A DNA stretch of 64,000 bases from Acidobacteriota bacterium (GCA_021324935.1 JAJPIE010000067.1:27425-91424), one strand, 5' to 3'; positions 1 through 9,356 are shown, numbered from the stretch's first letter. The notes: a model not told the origin generated them from the sequence alone. Numbers and translations are program-made.

Positions 1-704
1 CCCACGGAATCCTGCCCGTGCCTGCTCCGGCCACCGCGCGCCTGTTGCTCGGCAAGCCCACGTATTCGACCGGCATCCAAAAGGAACTTGTCACGCCCAC
101 TGGCGCCTCGATCGTCGCTACGCTTTGCACTTCCTTTGGGCCACAACCTCCCATGAGCGTCTCCGCCATCGGCTACGGAGCCGGCACCGCCGATCTGGAA
201 GCCCAGCCCAACGTCCTCCGCCTGATGATCGGCGAAGCCGCCACCCGGCATTCCGCTGCCACTTCCGAAATCATCCGCGTCCTCGAAGCCAATCTCGACG
301 ACATGAACCCGCAAATCTACGGCTATTTTCTCGAAAAAGCGCTCGCCGCCGGCGCGCTCGATGTTTTCTCCACTCCAGTTCAAATGAAAAAGAATCGTCC
401 GGGCATGCTCGTCACCGTCCTCTGCAAACCCGAAGATGAAGCCAATTTCCACGACATCTTTTTCGCCGAAACCACCACCTTGGGCGTCCGCAGCTATGCC
501 GCCGAACGCCGCATCCTCGCCCGCCACTGGGAAACCGTGCACACCCCTTTCGGCGACGTGCGCATCAAAGTCGCCCGGCTCAACGGCCATGTTCGCCAGG
601 CTTCGCCGGAATTCGAAGATTGCCGTAAACTGGCGGAAGCGCAGAATGTGCCGCTACATCGCGTCATGGAAGAAGCCATGCGTCGTTGGTCGGCCAGGGA
701 ATAG
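1..704 (+). CDS. larC: LarC, nickel-pincer cofactor synthesis protein (5' partial)
   Basis: LarC inserts nickel into the pyridinium dithiocarboxylate precursor to make the nickel-pincer nucleotide cofactor of lactate racemase-type enzymes. The window starts inside the gene; the first complete codon is at 3 and about 234 C-terminal residues remain of a usual length near 400. The family motif PVPAPAT follows at once, then ELVTPTGAS and the LEANLDDMNPQ block of the C-terminal half. The two LarC halves that some Firmicutes join by frameshift are one open frame here as far as visible. larE lies about 10 kb downstream on the other strand; larB and larA are not in the window. Confidence 0.9.
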   Translation, partial: HGILPVPAPATARLLLGKPTYSTGIQKELVTPTGASIVATLCTSFGPQPPMSVSAIGYGAGTADLEAQPNVLRLMIGEAATRHSAATSEIIRVLEANLDDMNPQIYGYFLEKALAAGALDVFSTPVQMKKNRPGMLVTVLCKPEDEANFHDIFFAETTTLGVRSYAAERRILARHWETVHTPFGDVRIKVARLNGHVRQASPEFEDCRKLAEAQNVPLHRVMEEAMRRWSARE

Positions 705-999
705 CTCGGCAAGTTGTCAGCCGTAAACTGTACGCTGAGCCATACGCTTTAAGCCGTTCGCTTATTGCCCTTAGCCAATAGCCGTTTGTCGGATGCGTAA
801 CTCCGTTGGCGATCGGCTTCTGTCGTAGAATTGTAGAGCCCGCCTTCTGAGGCGGGCCGTCCGCAACTTCTCGCAGAGAACGGTCGCGCCACTCGCAAGA
901 CGAACCGACTCTTCTCTCTTGCTTATGGCTAACAGCTAAAGGCCCTTAGCCTGATGCTGGCGGCTAACAGCGTACGGCTTTTAGTCCAGAGACACCCGA
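705..999. repeat. Intergenic repeat region before metG
   Basis: No gene is seen. The stretch holds degenerate copies of a GGCTAACAGC/TAGCC-type word (around 715-790 and 905-985) and a GC hairpin at 838-857 (stem GCCCGCC, loop TTCTGA, stem GGCGGGC). A near-identical hairpin occurs around 33945-33965. Confidence 0.5.
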
Positions 1000-2988
1000 A
1001 TGCCAGAGAACAAAGAAAAGTTCTACCTCACCACGCCCATCTATTACACCAACGGGCTGCCCCACATCGGTCACACTTACACCACCATCGTCGCCGATGT
1101 CATCCGCCGCTATAAGCGTATGCGCGGCTATGACGTGGTCATGACCACCGGCACCGATGAGCACGGCGTCAACGTTGAACGCGCCGCCAAGAAGGCCGGT
1201 GTCCCGGAATCCGAATTTGTCGCCACAATGGCCGACGCTTGGCGCGCTCTCTGGGACGAACTCGGCATTCCTGCCGACGAATTTGTCCGCACCACCGATC
1301 TCAAGCACGTGCGCACCGTCCAGTGGCTCTTCCGCCAGTGCCGCGAGAACGGCTACGTTTATAAAGGCCATTACACCGGCCTCTACTGCGTTTACGACAA
1401 CGCCTTCGTCACCGAGCCCAATCCCGGCAATCTCTGCCCGGATTGCGATCGTCCGCTGGAAACCGTCACCGAAGAAAACTATTTCTTCAAACTTTCCGCT
1501 TTCCAGAAACCGCTGCTCGATTTCTATCGCAAGAATCCCGAATTCATTCAGCCGGAAACTCGCAGAAACGAAATCATCAGCTTCGTCGAAGGCGGCCTGA
1601 AAGACCTCAGCATCACCCGCACCACCATCCGCTGGGGCATTCCCGTTCCCGGCGAAGAGCCGCACGTCTTCTACGTCTGGTTCGACGCCCTCACCGCGTA
1701 TCTCAGCGCCGTCGGCGGCCCCGAATGGGAAAAGCGTGGTATGTGGCCCGCGGACCTGCATCTAGTGGGAAAGGACATCATCCGTTTCCACACCGTCTAT
1801 TGGCCCGCGTTCCTCATGGCTGCCATGCTGCCCGTTCCCAAGCAGGTTTGGGCGCACGGCTGGTTCCTGATGGACGCCGCCAAAATGAGCAAGTCCAAGG
1901 GCAACGTCGTCCTGCCGCGACCCATCGTCAACATGCTTGGCATGGACGCGCTGCGCTATTTCCTGCTGCGCGAAGTCGTCTTCGGCCAGGACGGCAACTT
2001 CAGCTACGACGCGCTCGTCACCCGCTATAACAGCGACCTCGCCAACGGCCTCGGCAATCTCGCCAGCCGCACTGCCGCCCTCATCGAGAAGAACTTCGCC
2101 GGCAAGATCCCGAAGCCCGGCGCGCATCAGCCGCAGGACGAAGCCCTCGCCAGCGAAACCCGGAATGCCATTGGTGATGTCCTGGAGAATTACGACAAAC
2201 TGAATTTCGCCCGCATGCTCGAAGCCATCTGGGCGGTCATCGCCGCTGCCGACAAATATCTCACCAGCGAACAGCCCTGGGCTCTCGGCGCTTCCGAAGC
2301 CGATCAAAGCCGCAAAGGCACGATCTTGTGGACCGTCGCGGAGCTTCTCCGCATCGTCGCGGCGCTTGCTTATCCGGTCTTGCCGGACAGCACATCGAAA
2401 ATCTGGTCGCTGCTCGGCCAGTCCGGTTCGCCCGGCGCTTTTGCGCTCGACGGCCTGCGTTGGGGCCAGCTCGTTCCTGGCGCCGCGCTTGGCAAGGCAC
2501 AGACACTGTTTCCGCGTGTGGAAAAAACTGAAGCAATCGAGAGGATCGAAGCCATGGCAAACGAAGAACTCAATCCAACACCCGCGCAGGCCCCGGCTGC
2601 CGCGCCTGCGGCCCCCTCGGGTGCCGGTGCCGCGGCCCCTGCTGCCCCAGCGGCATCCGCCCAAATCGGCATCGAAGATTTCACCAAGGTCGAAATGCGG
2701 GTCGGCCAGATCAAGACCGCCGAGCGCATCGTCGGCGCCGACAAGCTCCTGAAGCTCACCGTGGACATCGGCACGGAAATTCGTCAAATTTGCGCCGGCA
2801 TCGCGCAATACTACCAGCCCGAATCGCTCATCGGCCGCAAAGTCGCCGTCGTCGTTAATCTCGCGCCGCGCAAACTTCGCGGCGTCGAGTCCAACGGCAT
2901 GATCGTCGCCGCCTCGGTCGGCCCCGAAGGCCGCCCCGTCCTAACCGCCTTCCTCGAAGACGTCGAAGTCGGCGCTCGCCTGAAGTGA
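1000..2988 (+). CDS. metG: Methionyl-tRNA synthetase
   Basis: Charges tRNA-Met with methionine in the cytoplasm. The class I signature HIGH is at about residue 23 and KMSKSKG near residue 300. A zinc-knuckle region has CPDC but apparently not the first CxxC pair. After the anticodon-binding helices comes an Ala/Pro-rich linker (about residues 528-558) and a C-terminal OB-fold tRNA-binding (EMAP/Trbp111-like) domain starting near FTKVEMRVGQI. The 662-residue length fits bacterial MetRS with the fused C-terminal dimerisation domain. The ATG at 1000 is followed directly by the conserved N-terminal YLTTPIYYTNG; the upstream Shine-Dalgarno is weak. Confidence 0.97.
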   Translation: MPENKEKFYLTTPIYYTNGLPHIGHTYTTIVADVIRRYKRMRGYDVVMTTGTDEHGVNVERAAKKAGVPESEFVATMADAWRALWDELGIPADEFVRTTDLKHVRTVQWLFRQCRENGYVYKGHYTGLYCVYDNAFVTEPNPGNLCPDCDRPLETVTEENYFFKLSAFQKPLLDFYRKNPEFIQPETRRNEIISFVEGGLKDLSITRTTIRWGIPVPGEEPHVFYVWFDALTAYLSAVGGPEWEKRGMWPADLHLVGKDIIRFHTVYWPAFLMAAMLPVPKQVWAHGWFLMDAAKMSKSKGNVVLPRPIVNMLGMDALRYFLLREVVFGQDGNFSYDALVTRYNSDLANGLGNLASRTAALIEKNFAGKIPKPGAHQPQDEALASETRNAIGDVLENYDKLNFARMLEAIWAVIAAADKYLTSEQPWALGASEADQSRKGTILWTVAELLRIVAALAYPVLPDSTSKIWSLLGQSGSPGAFALDGLRWGQLVPGAALGKAQTLFPRVEKTEAIERIEAMANEELNPTPAQAPAAAPAAPSGAGAAAPAAPAASAQIGIEDFTKVEMRVGQIKTAERIVGADKLLKLTVDIGTEIRQICAGIAQYYQPESLIGRKVAVVVNLAPRKLRGVESNGMIVAASVGPEGRPVLTAFLEDVEVGARLK

Positions 2989-3005
2989 GGACAGTCTCTT
3001 CTCTG

Positions 3006-3054
3006 TCATCCTGGCCGGAGTGCCGCATCTTTGCGGCACGCAGCGGAGGGATCG
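3006..3054 (+). repeat. GTCATCC-type dispersed repeat with hairpin
   Basis: Begins GTCATCCTGGCC and ends GGAGGGATC. It contains a perfect 8-bp hairpin, GTGCCGCA (3020-3027), loop TCTT, TGCGGCAC (3032-3039). It shares its ends with elements at 7521, 9148 and 53248. It lies between metG and tatD and could also act as a weak transcription barrier, but no T-run follows. Confidence 0.55.
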
Positions 3055-3141
3055 GGGCAGAAACGTAACTTGGGCACGGTTCGATCTACGTGAACGGCCG
3101 CTTTCTGATTGCGGACATCTGATTACGGATTACTCTCGTCC

Positions 3142-3954
3142 ATGGATCTCATTGACTCCCACGCCCACATCGACTTCCCCCAATTCGACGCCGACCGCGA
3201 CGCCATGCTCGCGCGCGCCCGCGCCGCCAGCGTCTCCACGATCCTCGCGATCGGCGTTGGCCCCGGCCCTGAAAAACTTGACGCTGCCCTCCCTTACGCC
3301 GAAGCCCACGACTGGATTTACACCACCGTCGGCATTCACCCGCACGAAGCCAAGGAAGTCACTCCCGCCCATCTCGACACCCTCTCCAAACTTGCCCGGC
3401 ACCCCAAAGTGATCGCCTTCGGCGAAATCGGCCTCGACTACTACTACGACCACTCTCCGCGTGAGGTCCAGGAACGCGTCTTCCGCCAGCAGATGGAACT
3501 CGCTGCCGCCGCCAAACTCCCCATCGTCATCCACTGCCGCGACGCCTGGGATGACTGCCTGCGCATCCTCGACGACGCCTGGAAGCCTACCGGCCTCGGC
3601 GGCATCCTGCACTGCTTCGCCGGCACCCTCGAACACGCGCGTCACGGCATCGATTTGGGTTTTATGGTATCGTTCACCGGCAACTTGACGTACCCCAAGG
3701 CTCAAGGCATTCGCGACGTGGCAAAAGCTCTGCCCCTTTCGAACGTTTTGATCGAAACGGACTCTCCGTTTCTCGCTCCGCAGCCCTTTCGTGGCAAGAG
3801 AAACGAGCCCGCTTACGTTCTGGAGGTGGCAAAGACTCTCGCGAATGTGAGAAACTTGGACTTACTGGAAACAGCCGCGGCGACTTCCGGGAATTTCCGG
3901 CGGTTCTTCCGGTTGCCACGGCCGGACGCGTCCTCGGCCGTTTTGCCCCGCTGA
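3142..3954 (+). CDS. tatD: TatD family metal-dependent DNase
   Basis: A TIM-barrel amidohydrolase-fold nuclease of the TatD/YcfH family, acting on DNA 3' ends with divalent metal. The start at 3142 gives MDLIDSHAHIDF, placing the metal-binding HxH at the N-terminus as in the family; a start 33 bases upstream would add an unconserved extension. Further signatures are GEIGLDYYYD (metal Glu), PIVIHCRDA, LHCFAG and the ETDSPFLAP block. At 270 residues it is family-sized. metG then tatD is a common bacterial order. Confidence 0.92.
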   Translation: MDLIDSHAHIDFPQFDADRDAMLARARAASVSTILAIGVGPGPEKLDAALPYAEAHDWIYTTVGIHPHEAKEVTPAHLDTLSKLARHPKVIAFGEIGLDYYYDHSPREVQERVFRQQMELAAAAKLPIVIHCRDAWDDCLRILDDAWKPTGLGGILHCFAGTLEHARHGIDLGFMVSFTGNLTYPKAQGIRDVAKALPLSNVLIETDSPFLAPQPFRGKRNEPAYVLEVAKTLANVRNLDLLETAAATSGNFRRFFRLPRPDASSAVLPR

Positions 3955-4012
3955 CAGGGAGCGGGAGCGGAGATCGGACATCGCCTTACTGACCGTCAGA
4001 GAGATTTTTGAA

Positions 4013-4972
4013 TTGGTGCGCGAAGACCTCGTCAAGGTCGAGCAGGAACTCTCGCGCCAAAGCGCCTCCGCCTATCAGCCGGTCTCCGAAATCACAAGCT
4101 ATTTGCTTGGTGGAGGAGGGAAGCGCCTTCGCCCCGCACTGCTTCTCCTTGCCCATGGCTATGCTACCGGAAGCGAAGGCAACCGCCAGAGCGCTATTAA
4201 ACTTGCCGCTGTCGTCGAACTCCTCCACAGCGCCACCCTGATTCACGACGATGTCATCGACTCCGCGGACACCCGCCGCGGCCGCCCCTCCGCCAATTCC
4301 CGTTGGGGCAATCATCGCAGCGTCCTCGCCGGCGACTGGCTCTACATGCAGTCCTTTCAGATCGCCCTGCAGGAACGTAATTTCCACGTCCTCGACATTC
4401 TCATTGATCTCACACAAAAGATGGTCGAAGGCGAATTGTTGCAGCTCGAGAAGATCGGCCGCATCGATGTCTCTGAAGAAGACGCGCTGAAGCTTTCCAA
4501 TTACAAAACCGCCTGCCTCTTCAGCGGCTGCGCCCGCCTTGGCGGCGTGCTCGGCGGCCTCGGCGAAGAGCACGAAAAAGCCCTCGACGACTACGGCCGC
4601 TATGCTGGTCTTGCTTTTCAGTTAGTCGACGATTTGCTGGACTTCACCGCTTCCAGCGAGCAGCTTGGGAAACCTGTCCTTAGCGATCTCAAGGAAGGCA
4701 AGGTCACCCTTCCGCTCATCTATGCCATGCAAAACGGCCACAGCGAAGCCCGCGAAATGGTCGCTTGCGTCTTACACGAAAAAGAATTCCTTTCCGTCCA
4801 ACCGGAAACGCTGGTCGCGCTCGTCCGCGATTCCGGAGCCCTCGACCGCACCCGCAATCTCGCTCTCGAATACGCCGTCCGCGCCAAAGCCTGCCTCAAC
4901 GGCAGCGGCTATTCCGAATACGCCCGCGCCCTCACCACTCTCCCCGACTTCATCCTCGATCGCGAATACTAG
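4013..4972 (+). CDS. Polyprenyl diphosphate synthase (octaprenyl/heptaprenyl type)
   Basis: Elongates farnesyl diphosphate with isopentenyl diphosphate to the long side chain of menaquinone or ubiquinone. Both aspartate-rich motifs are present: DDVID (first, about residue 82) and DDLLD (second), with GGGKRLRPAL before the first. The start is uncertain: TTG at 4013 is the first ATG/GTG/TTG in frame and has an AGAGAG upstream, but the open frame continues upstream with residues TVREIFE that resemble the usual N-terminus of this family, which would need a CTG start at 3989. Product chain length cannot be read with certainty. Confidence 0.9.
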   Translation: MVREDLVKVEQELSRQSASAYQPVSEITSYLLGGGGKRLRPALLLLAHGYATGSEGNRQSAIKLAAVVELLHSATLIHDDVIDSADTRRGRPSANSRWGNHRSVLAGDWLYMQSFQIALQERNFHVLDILIDLTQKMVEGELLQLEKIGRIDVSEEDALKLSNYKTACLFSGCARLGGVLGGLGEEHEKALDDYGRYAGLAFQLVDDLLDFTASSEQLGKPVLSDLKEGKVTLPLIYAMQNGHSEAREMVACVLHEKEFLSVQPETLVALVRDSGALDRTRNLALEYAVRAKACLNGSGYSEYARALTTLPDFILDREY

Positions 4973-5198
4973 AGTCATCTCGCAGTTTGCAATAAGGCGA
5001 AGAAACTTATTTCCCCAAGGTTCCACTCTTGCCCGACGATGGTTTCGAAGCAGGCGGTCCAAATTCCCGCCGTCGACAACCGACACTTGGCAGGTTTCCA
5101 TGGCCCCCTCGCGCGGCCTTCCGCAACGCACCCTTCCCCATTTTTCGCCTAGGTGGCAGAAAATAGGCCGTTTGTTCACCCCTGCGTAAAGGAGGGCG

Positions 5199-5267
5199 GT
5201 GAACGCTTTTTGGCGACCTAGCTGCCTCAACGCGCAACGGCCGGTTCACGGCCCTTTCAAATGCTAA
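5199..5267 (+). CDS. Possible 22-residue leader peptide
   Basis: A GTG at 5199 is preceded by a strong Shine-Dalgarno (GGAGG at 5191-5195, spacing 3 from its end). The frame runs 22 codons and ends in a TAA that overlaps the ATG of the next gene (ATGCTAA at 5261-5267). The next gene has no Shine-Dalgarno of its own, so translational coupling is a reasonable inference. No homologue is recognised; it is too short to prove by sequence alone. Confidence 0.35.
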   Translation: MNAFWRPSCLNAQRPVHGPFKC

Positions 5268-6118
5268 AGCACCTGCCTCAACTGTTCTTCGCCGCCGCTG
5301 CAATCACCCCCTTTTGCTGTGCTCGTGGCACGGCTCAGCAGCCACCCCGGCCGGTTCCGCCGGCAGAATCACCTTCCTCCACCGCGGTTGCCGCACCCCA
5401 GGACCAGATTATTCTCCCGGCCGGCACCCGGCTGGCTCTAATGCTCCAGAGCGGTCTTTCCACGCGAACCGCTAAACCCGGCGATAGTGTTTATTTTCAA
5501 ACCATCTACCCCGTCGCGCGGAACAACCGAATCGTTATTCCCATGGGTAGCTTCGTTCGCGGCGAAGTGGTCAGCGCCAAGCCTGCCGGCCGCCTTAAAG
5601 GTCGTGCCGAATTGCTCATCCGCATGAACCTGCTGACCTTTTCAAACGGCTACACCGTTGATCTGGCAGCGATTCCGGCAAGCCTGAGTGAAAGCTCCAG
5701 ACTGTTTGTGGAAGATGGGGGGAAAATTGCAGCTGCTCCAGGGAAAGCGATAGATCCGGCAAGCGCAGTCGGCGCAGCCACTTTGGCGGGGCTGGCGCTG
5801 GGAACCTATGGCGGCCTGATAGGATCGGTTTCAACCGGCTCGCCTCATGCGCTTGGTGCAGGTGTGGCCGCTGGCGGAGGCACGGGCCTGCTCACAGGCG
5901 TACTCGTAGCTGTCTTTTCACACGGTCCTGAAGCGGAACTTCGTCCCGGTACAACCGTGGACGCGATTTTGAATCATCCAGTTCTTCTGAGCGCATCTCA
6001 ACTTCCACCGAGTACTTCCGGCGTTGCCCCTGTCCAGTCAACAGCGGCTCCGCGGAGTGAAAAATCTCCGCGCCGCTGTTGCGGATTGCCGCGGCCATGG
6101 TCATTTTTCCGCCCTTGA
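5261..6118 (+). CDS. Secreted protein of unknown function, TrbI/VirB10-like core
   Basis: Not assigned to a named family with confidence. An N-terminal signal peptide (hydrophobic run to about residue 20, then AQQPP) is followed by a Pro-rich linker and a globular part with LPAGTRLALMLQSGLST and RIVIPMGSFVRGEV. This resembles the beta-rich core of TrbI/VirB10-type proteins, where a pair of such blocks sets a periplasmic scaffold. A glycine/alanine-rich stretch (about residues 165-215) could be membrane-embedded or a domain hinge. No conjugation genes are nearby. The frame is closed by an in-frame TAG at 5219, so translation cannot start further upstream than that. Confidence 0.6.
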   Translation: MLKHLPQLFFAAAAITPFCCARGTAQQPPRPVPPAESPSSTAVAAPQDQIILPAGTRLALMLQSGLSTRTAKPGDSVYFQTIYPVARNNRIVIPMGSFVRGEVVSAKPAGRLKGRAELLIRMNLLTFSNGYTVDLAAIPASLSESSRLFVEDGGKIAAAPGKAIDPASAVGAATLAGLALGTYGGLIGSVSTGSPHALGAGVAAGGGTGLLTGVLVAVFSHGPEAELRPGTTVDAILNHPVLLSASQLPPSTSGVAPVQSTAAPRSEKSPRRCCGLPRPWSFFRP

Positions 6119-6370
6119 AGGCTGCCGCTCAATTTCATCCAAGCGGCGGCTTCCGTTTGTTGGCTTCTGGCTTTTTGGTTTCCTCTGTGGCTTCCGCCTC
6201 TGTTGCCTATTCTTTCCAGGAACTCACCGCCGTCGGAAGGCACTCTCTTTCCGCAGATAGGATCACGATTGTCCCCTGGCCATTTTTTCCCACTGCGCTG
6301 TTATACTCAGGATCCCATCCTTCCTGTCCGATTAAACTTCATGATTGTGATACGTTGAGTTGAGTTCATC

Positions 6371-7309
6371 ATGCTGCCCTTCAAACTTATTTATCACGAA
6401 AGTTACGACTTGCACCTGGGCGCGCACGTTTTCCCTTCGCAAAAATTCCGCCTCGTTCACGACAAGCTCCTCAACGATGGCATCGCCCAAGTCGAAGACT
6501 TCCTTCGCCCCGAGCCCGCCTCCGACGAGGACATCCTCCGCGTCCACACCGGCGACTGGGTCCACAAACTCAAAACCGGCACGCTCTCCCACTCCGAACA
6601 GATGAAACTCGAAGTCCCGTACTCGGCCGAACTTGTCCGCGCCTTCTGGCTGGCCGCCGGTGGCACCATCGTCGCCGCTGAATCCGCTTTGCGCGATGGC
6701 TTCGGCTGCAACATCGGCGGCGGCTTCCACCACGCCTTTCCCGGCCACGGCGAAGGTTTCTGCGCCATTCACGATGTCGCCGTCGCCATTCGCGCTCTGC
6801 AGTCACGCGGGGAAATCAACCGCGCCATGGTCGTCGATACCGACGTCCACCACGGCAACGGCACCGCCGCCATTTTCGCCAAGGATCGCTCGGTCTTCAC
6901 CCTTTCGATCCATCAGCTCAACAATTACCCGGCTCACAAACCGCATTCCTCGCTTGATATCAATCTCGAAGACGGCGTGGGCGACGACGATTATCTTGCC
7001 GCCCTGCTTCCCGCGGTGAAGAAATCAATCCAGGAGTTTCAGCCGGAGATGCTCTTTTATGTCGGAGGCGCCGATCCCTATTGCGAGGACCAGCTCGGCG
7101 GCTTGAATCTCACCCTGAAGGGACTAAAGCGGCGCGACGCGGGCGTTTTCGAGGAAGCCCGCAAACGCGGCATCCCTGTGGTCACCGCGCAAGCCGGAGG
7201 CTACGCTCGCCGCGTCGAAGACACCGTTCAAATCCATATCAACACCATCCTCGCCGCCCGCGAAACCGCCGAAATATTCCCCACGCAAGCCGACGCCGCC
7301 TCTCCCTAG
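6371..7309 (+). CDS. Histone deacetylase-family (AcuC/HDAC-like) amidohydrolase
   Basis: A zinc-dependent deacetylase-fold enzyme; bacterial members act on acetyl-lysine, acetylpolyamines or acetoin-related targets. The catalytic His pair is at residues 120-121 (GGGFHHAFP), zinc ligands Asp158 and His160 in DTDVHHGNGT, Asp235 in GGADPYCED, and the transition-state tyrosine at 278 (GGYA). All active-site positions are intact, so it should be active. It is 312 residues, the short single-domain bacterial form. The substrate is unknown; acetylpolyamine is one option because the same window carries a polyamine pathway, but that link is only inference. Confidence 0.9.
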   Translation: MLPFKLIYHESYDLHLGAHVFPSQKFRLVHDKLLNDGIAQVEDFLRPEPASDEDILRVHTGDWVHKLKTGTLSHSEQMKLEVPYSAELVRAFWLAAGGTIVAAESALRDGFGCNIGGGFHHAFPGHGEGFCAIHDVAVAIRALQSRGEINRAMVVDTDVHHGNGTAAIFAKDRSVFTLSIHQLNNYPAHKPHSSLDINLEDGVGDDDYLAALLPAVKKSIQEFQPEMLFYVGGADPYCEDQLGGLNLTLKGLKRRDAGVFEEARKRGIPVVTAQAGGYARRVEDTVQIHINTILAARETAEIFPTQADAASP

Positions 7310-7667
7310 GGCCCTCCTGCGGGGTTCGCGCGTTGTACTCCCAATGGTTCTGCTCGCCACGCCGCTCTTCGTTGTGCAGGGGCGGCTTCTTGCCCTGACC
7401 CTTGCGAAGGGGCATGCCGCTTCTGCCGAGTTGCCATCCCCGCCACCGCTCTCCGCTCTCTTGCTAAAGCTTAGTAGGTTCTGTTCGTTTCCCTCTTCAT
7501 TGTGCGCAGTGGGGAAAATTGTCATCCCGAATCCCCGCGGTTTTTGCGGGGTGAGGGATCTGCTTCTTGCTCCCGGCGTCCTGCACCGCCGGGATTTCAA
7601 CAGCGCCAGTCTAACGGCTAATTCCTCACAGCTTGTCGCTTATGGCTAACAGCTTATGCCCTACACC
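7310..7667. repeat. Gene-free spacer with GTCATCC repeat, copy A
   Basis: No convincing gene lies between the convergent HDAC-like and TPR-thioredoxin genes. Positions 7488-7603 form one copy of a roughly 115-bp direct repeat whose second copy is at 9117-9231. It contains GTCATCCCGAATCC, a small hairpin around GCGGTTTTTGC, GAGGGATCTGC and ends near TCAACAG. A GGCTAACAGC-type word follows near 7640. Confidence 0.6.
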
Positions 7668-9023
7668 TCACGGCTTCGAACTCATCGCTCTCTCAATCGC
7701 CTGTGCCAGCGTCTGATCCACTCCATCCGGATCAAAACCCTCCGCCCGATAAGCAATTTTGCCCGCCCGGTCAAGAATCACGGTCGTCGGAAAAGAATTC
7801 ACCTGCAGCAGCGCGTCCAGCCCATCTGCAAACAACACTGGCGACTTTGGCTTCTCTTCCGCTACGTATGGTCCCACCAGCGTTTCGTCTTCGTCGCAAT
7901 TCACCTCGAAAAACAACACGTCTTTTTCCCGGTCCGCGAACTGGCTCGCCACTCTTTCAAAATGAGGTTCCCACTCCCGGCACGGCCCGCACCAGGTAGC
8001 CCAGAAGTTCATCACCACCACTTTCCCCTTGGTATCGGCAAGCGGGAACTCCGAACCATCCGCCACTTTTCGCAGCACAAACTGCGAGGGCTCCTTCAAT
8101 CCCTTGTTTCGCGCGGTTTTTGCCGCTGCGCTAGCCGCCGCGGTCTCGTCGTAGACACGCAGCAGATAATCTCCCAGTCCGTCCTCAGACCCGTGCGCCA
8201 GCCTCCAGGCATTGCCGATTTTTTTCCGTACTTCGGGCCGCGAAGCGCTCCCCGGTGAACCATCCGCCAGCGCGAATGCCAATGCGTATTCGTGGACCGC
8301 CGTCGCCGGGTCTTGCCGCATCTCGGCGAGTTCTCCCAGATGTTCCGCGGCGCTGGAACTTGGCAGAATCTGGTAACTCGCTTGGAAATCCTCCTGCGCC
8401 TTTTTGGGTTCCTTGAGTTTCTGATAGAGCCTGCCGCGCACGACCAGGATCGCCGATTCGTCGCGCTGCTTGTCTTTTTCAAATTGTTCGCTCGATTGCC
8501 GCGGTGATTTGTCCGAAGCCGATTCTCGTTGCACGATCTCCAGCACTCGCGTGCAGTAATTCACCGCGCGCCGCCACCCTGCCGCGTCGCCATAGCGCTC
8601 CAACAATTGCACCGAGAGCACGTTGATCGATAGGTCGTTCGGATTCAACGCCACCATGCGCTCCGCGTATTCGGTAGCCAAGGAAAAATCGCGTAGCTGC
8701 AAGCTCGATTCCACCAGCGCCCGGTAAATCTGCGGCCGCTGCGAGCTTTCGGGATACTTCTTCAGGAACTCCCGCAGGTTCCGTACCATCGCCGCGCGGT
8801 CGTTTCCGGCCTGGTCAATGGCTTTCTGCAATTCTTGTTGTTCCTGCGCCAGTTCATGCGCCGCCGCCTGTTTGGTGGAGTTTTTTCTTCCATCCGCGGC
8901 TGGCGCTGGTGTATCCGGAACCGTCTCCGGCTTTTCCTGACACCAAATTGTCGGCGGAAGCCCAAGAAAAATCAGGAGGGAACTAGCCCCGAGGACTCTT
9001 CCGTATATGCGACCAGTTCTCAC
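7668..9023 (-). CDS. TPR protein with C-terminal TlpA-like thioredoxin domain
   Basis: A predicted exported thiol-disulfide oxidoreductase. An N-terminal hydrophobic segment (LLIFLGLPPTIWC) could be a signal peptide. Helical TPR-like repeats cover about residues 45-290. A thioredoxin fold follows with WCGPC (Cys345, Cys348) and cis-proline motif SFPTT, as in TlpA/ResA-type reductases. Fusion of TPRs to TlpA suggests docking to a partner in the cell envelope. It is a single gene bracketed by two copies of the 115-bp GTCATCC repeat. Confidence 0.85.
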   Translation of the reverse strand: MRTGRIYGRVLGASSLLIFLGLPPTIWCQEKPETVPDTPAPAADGRKNSTKQAAAHELAQEQQELQKAIDQAGNDRAAMVRNLREFLKKYPESSQRPQIYRALVESSLQLRDFSLATEYAERMVALNPNDLSINVLSVQLLERYGDAAGWRRAVNYCTRVLEIVQRESASDKSPRQSSEQFEKDKQRDESAILVVRGRLYQKLKEPKKAQEDFQASYQILPSSSAAEHLGELAEMRQDPATAVHEYALAFALADGSPGSASRPEVRKKIGNAWRLAHGSEDGLGDYLLRVYDETAAASAAAKTARNKGLKEPSQFVLRKVADGSEFPLADTKGKVVVMNFWATWCGPCREWEPHFERVASQFADREKDVLFFEVNCDEDETLVGPYVAEEKPKSPVLFADGLDALLQVNSFPTTVILDRAGKIAYRAEGFDPDGVDQTLAQAIERAMSSKP

Positions 9024-9356
9024 CTTGTCATTGTACCGGGTTTACGCCCCTGTTGCCCCGGCCTCTCGGTAAAAGACGTCAAACCTCTAGGTCGAGAGAT
9101 TCAGTGGCGCCGTCGATTTCCTTTTTATCGTGCGCAAGGGAGAAATTGTCATCCCGAATCCTCCGCGGTTTTTGCGGGCTGAGGGATCTGCTCCTCGTTC
9201 GAGGAGTTTTGCGCCGCCAGGATGTCAACAGATCCAGATGTGGTCTGAAATATGAAGTGAGGACAACTCTGACGTGGAGATCAAAACAATACACGTAACG
9301 CTTAAAACAGAAGGCTTATGACTTAAGACTTATGACTTAAGACTTATGACTTCTCC
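9024..9356. repeat. Gene-free spacer with GTCATCC repeat copy B and a heptad tandem
   Basis: No gene is seen. Positions 9117-9231 are the second copy of the 115-bp direct repeat found at 7488-7603, in the same orientation. Positions 9313-9354 are six consecutive 7-base units of the form GRCTTAW (GACTTAA and GACTTAT alternating), ending two bases before the stop codon of the DUF4097 gene. Confidence 0.6.
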
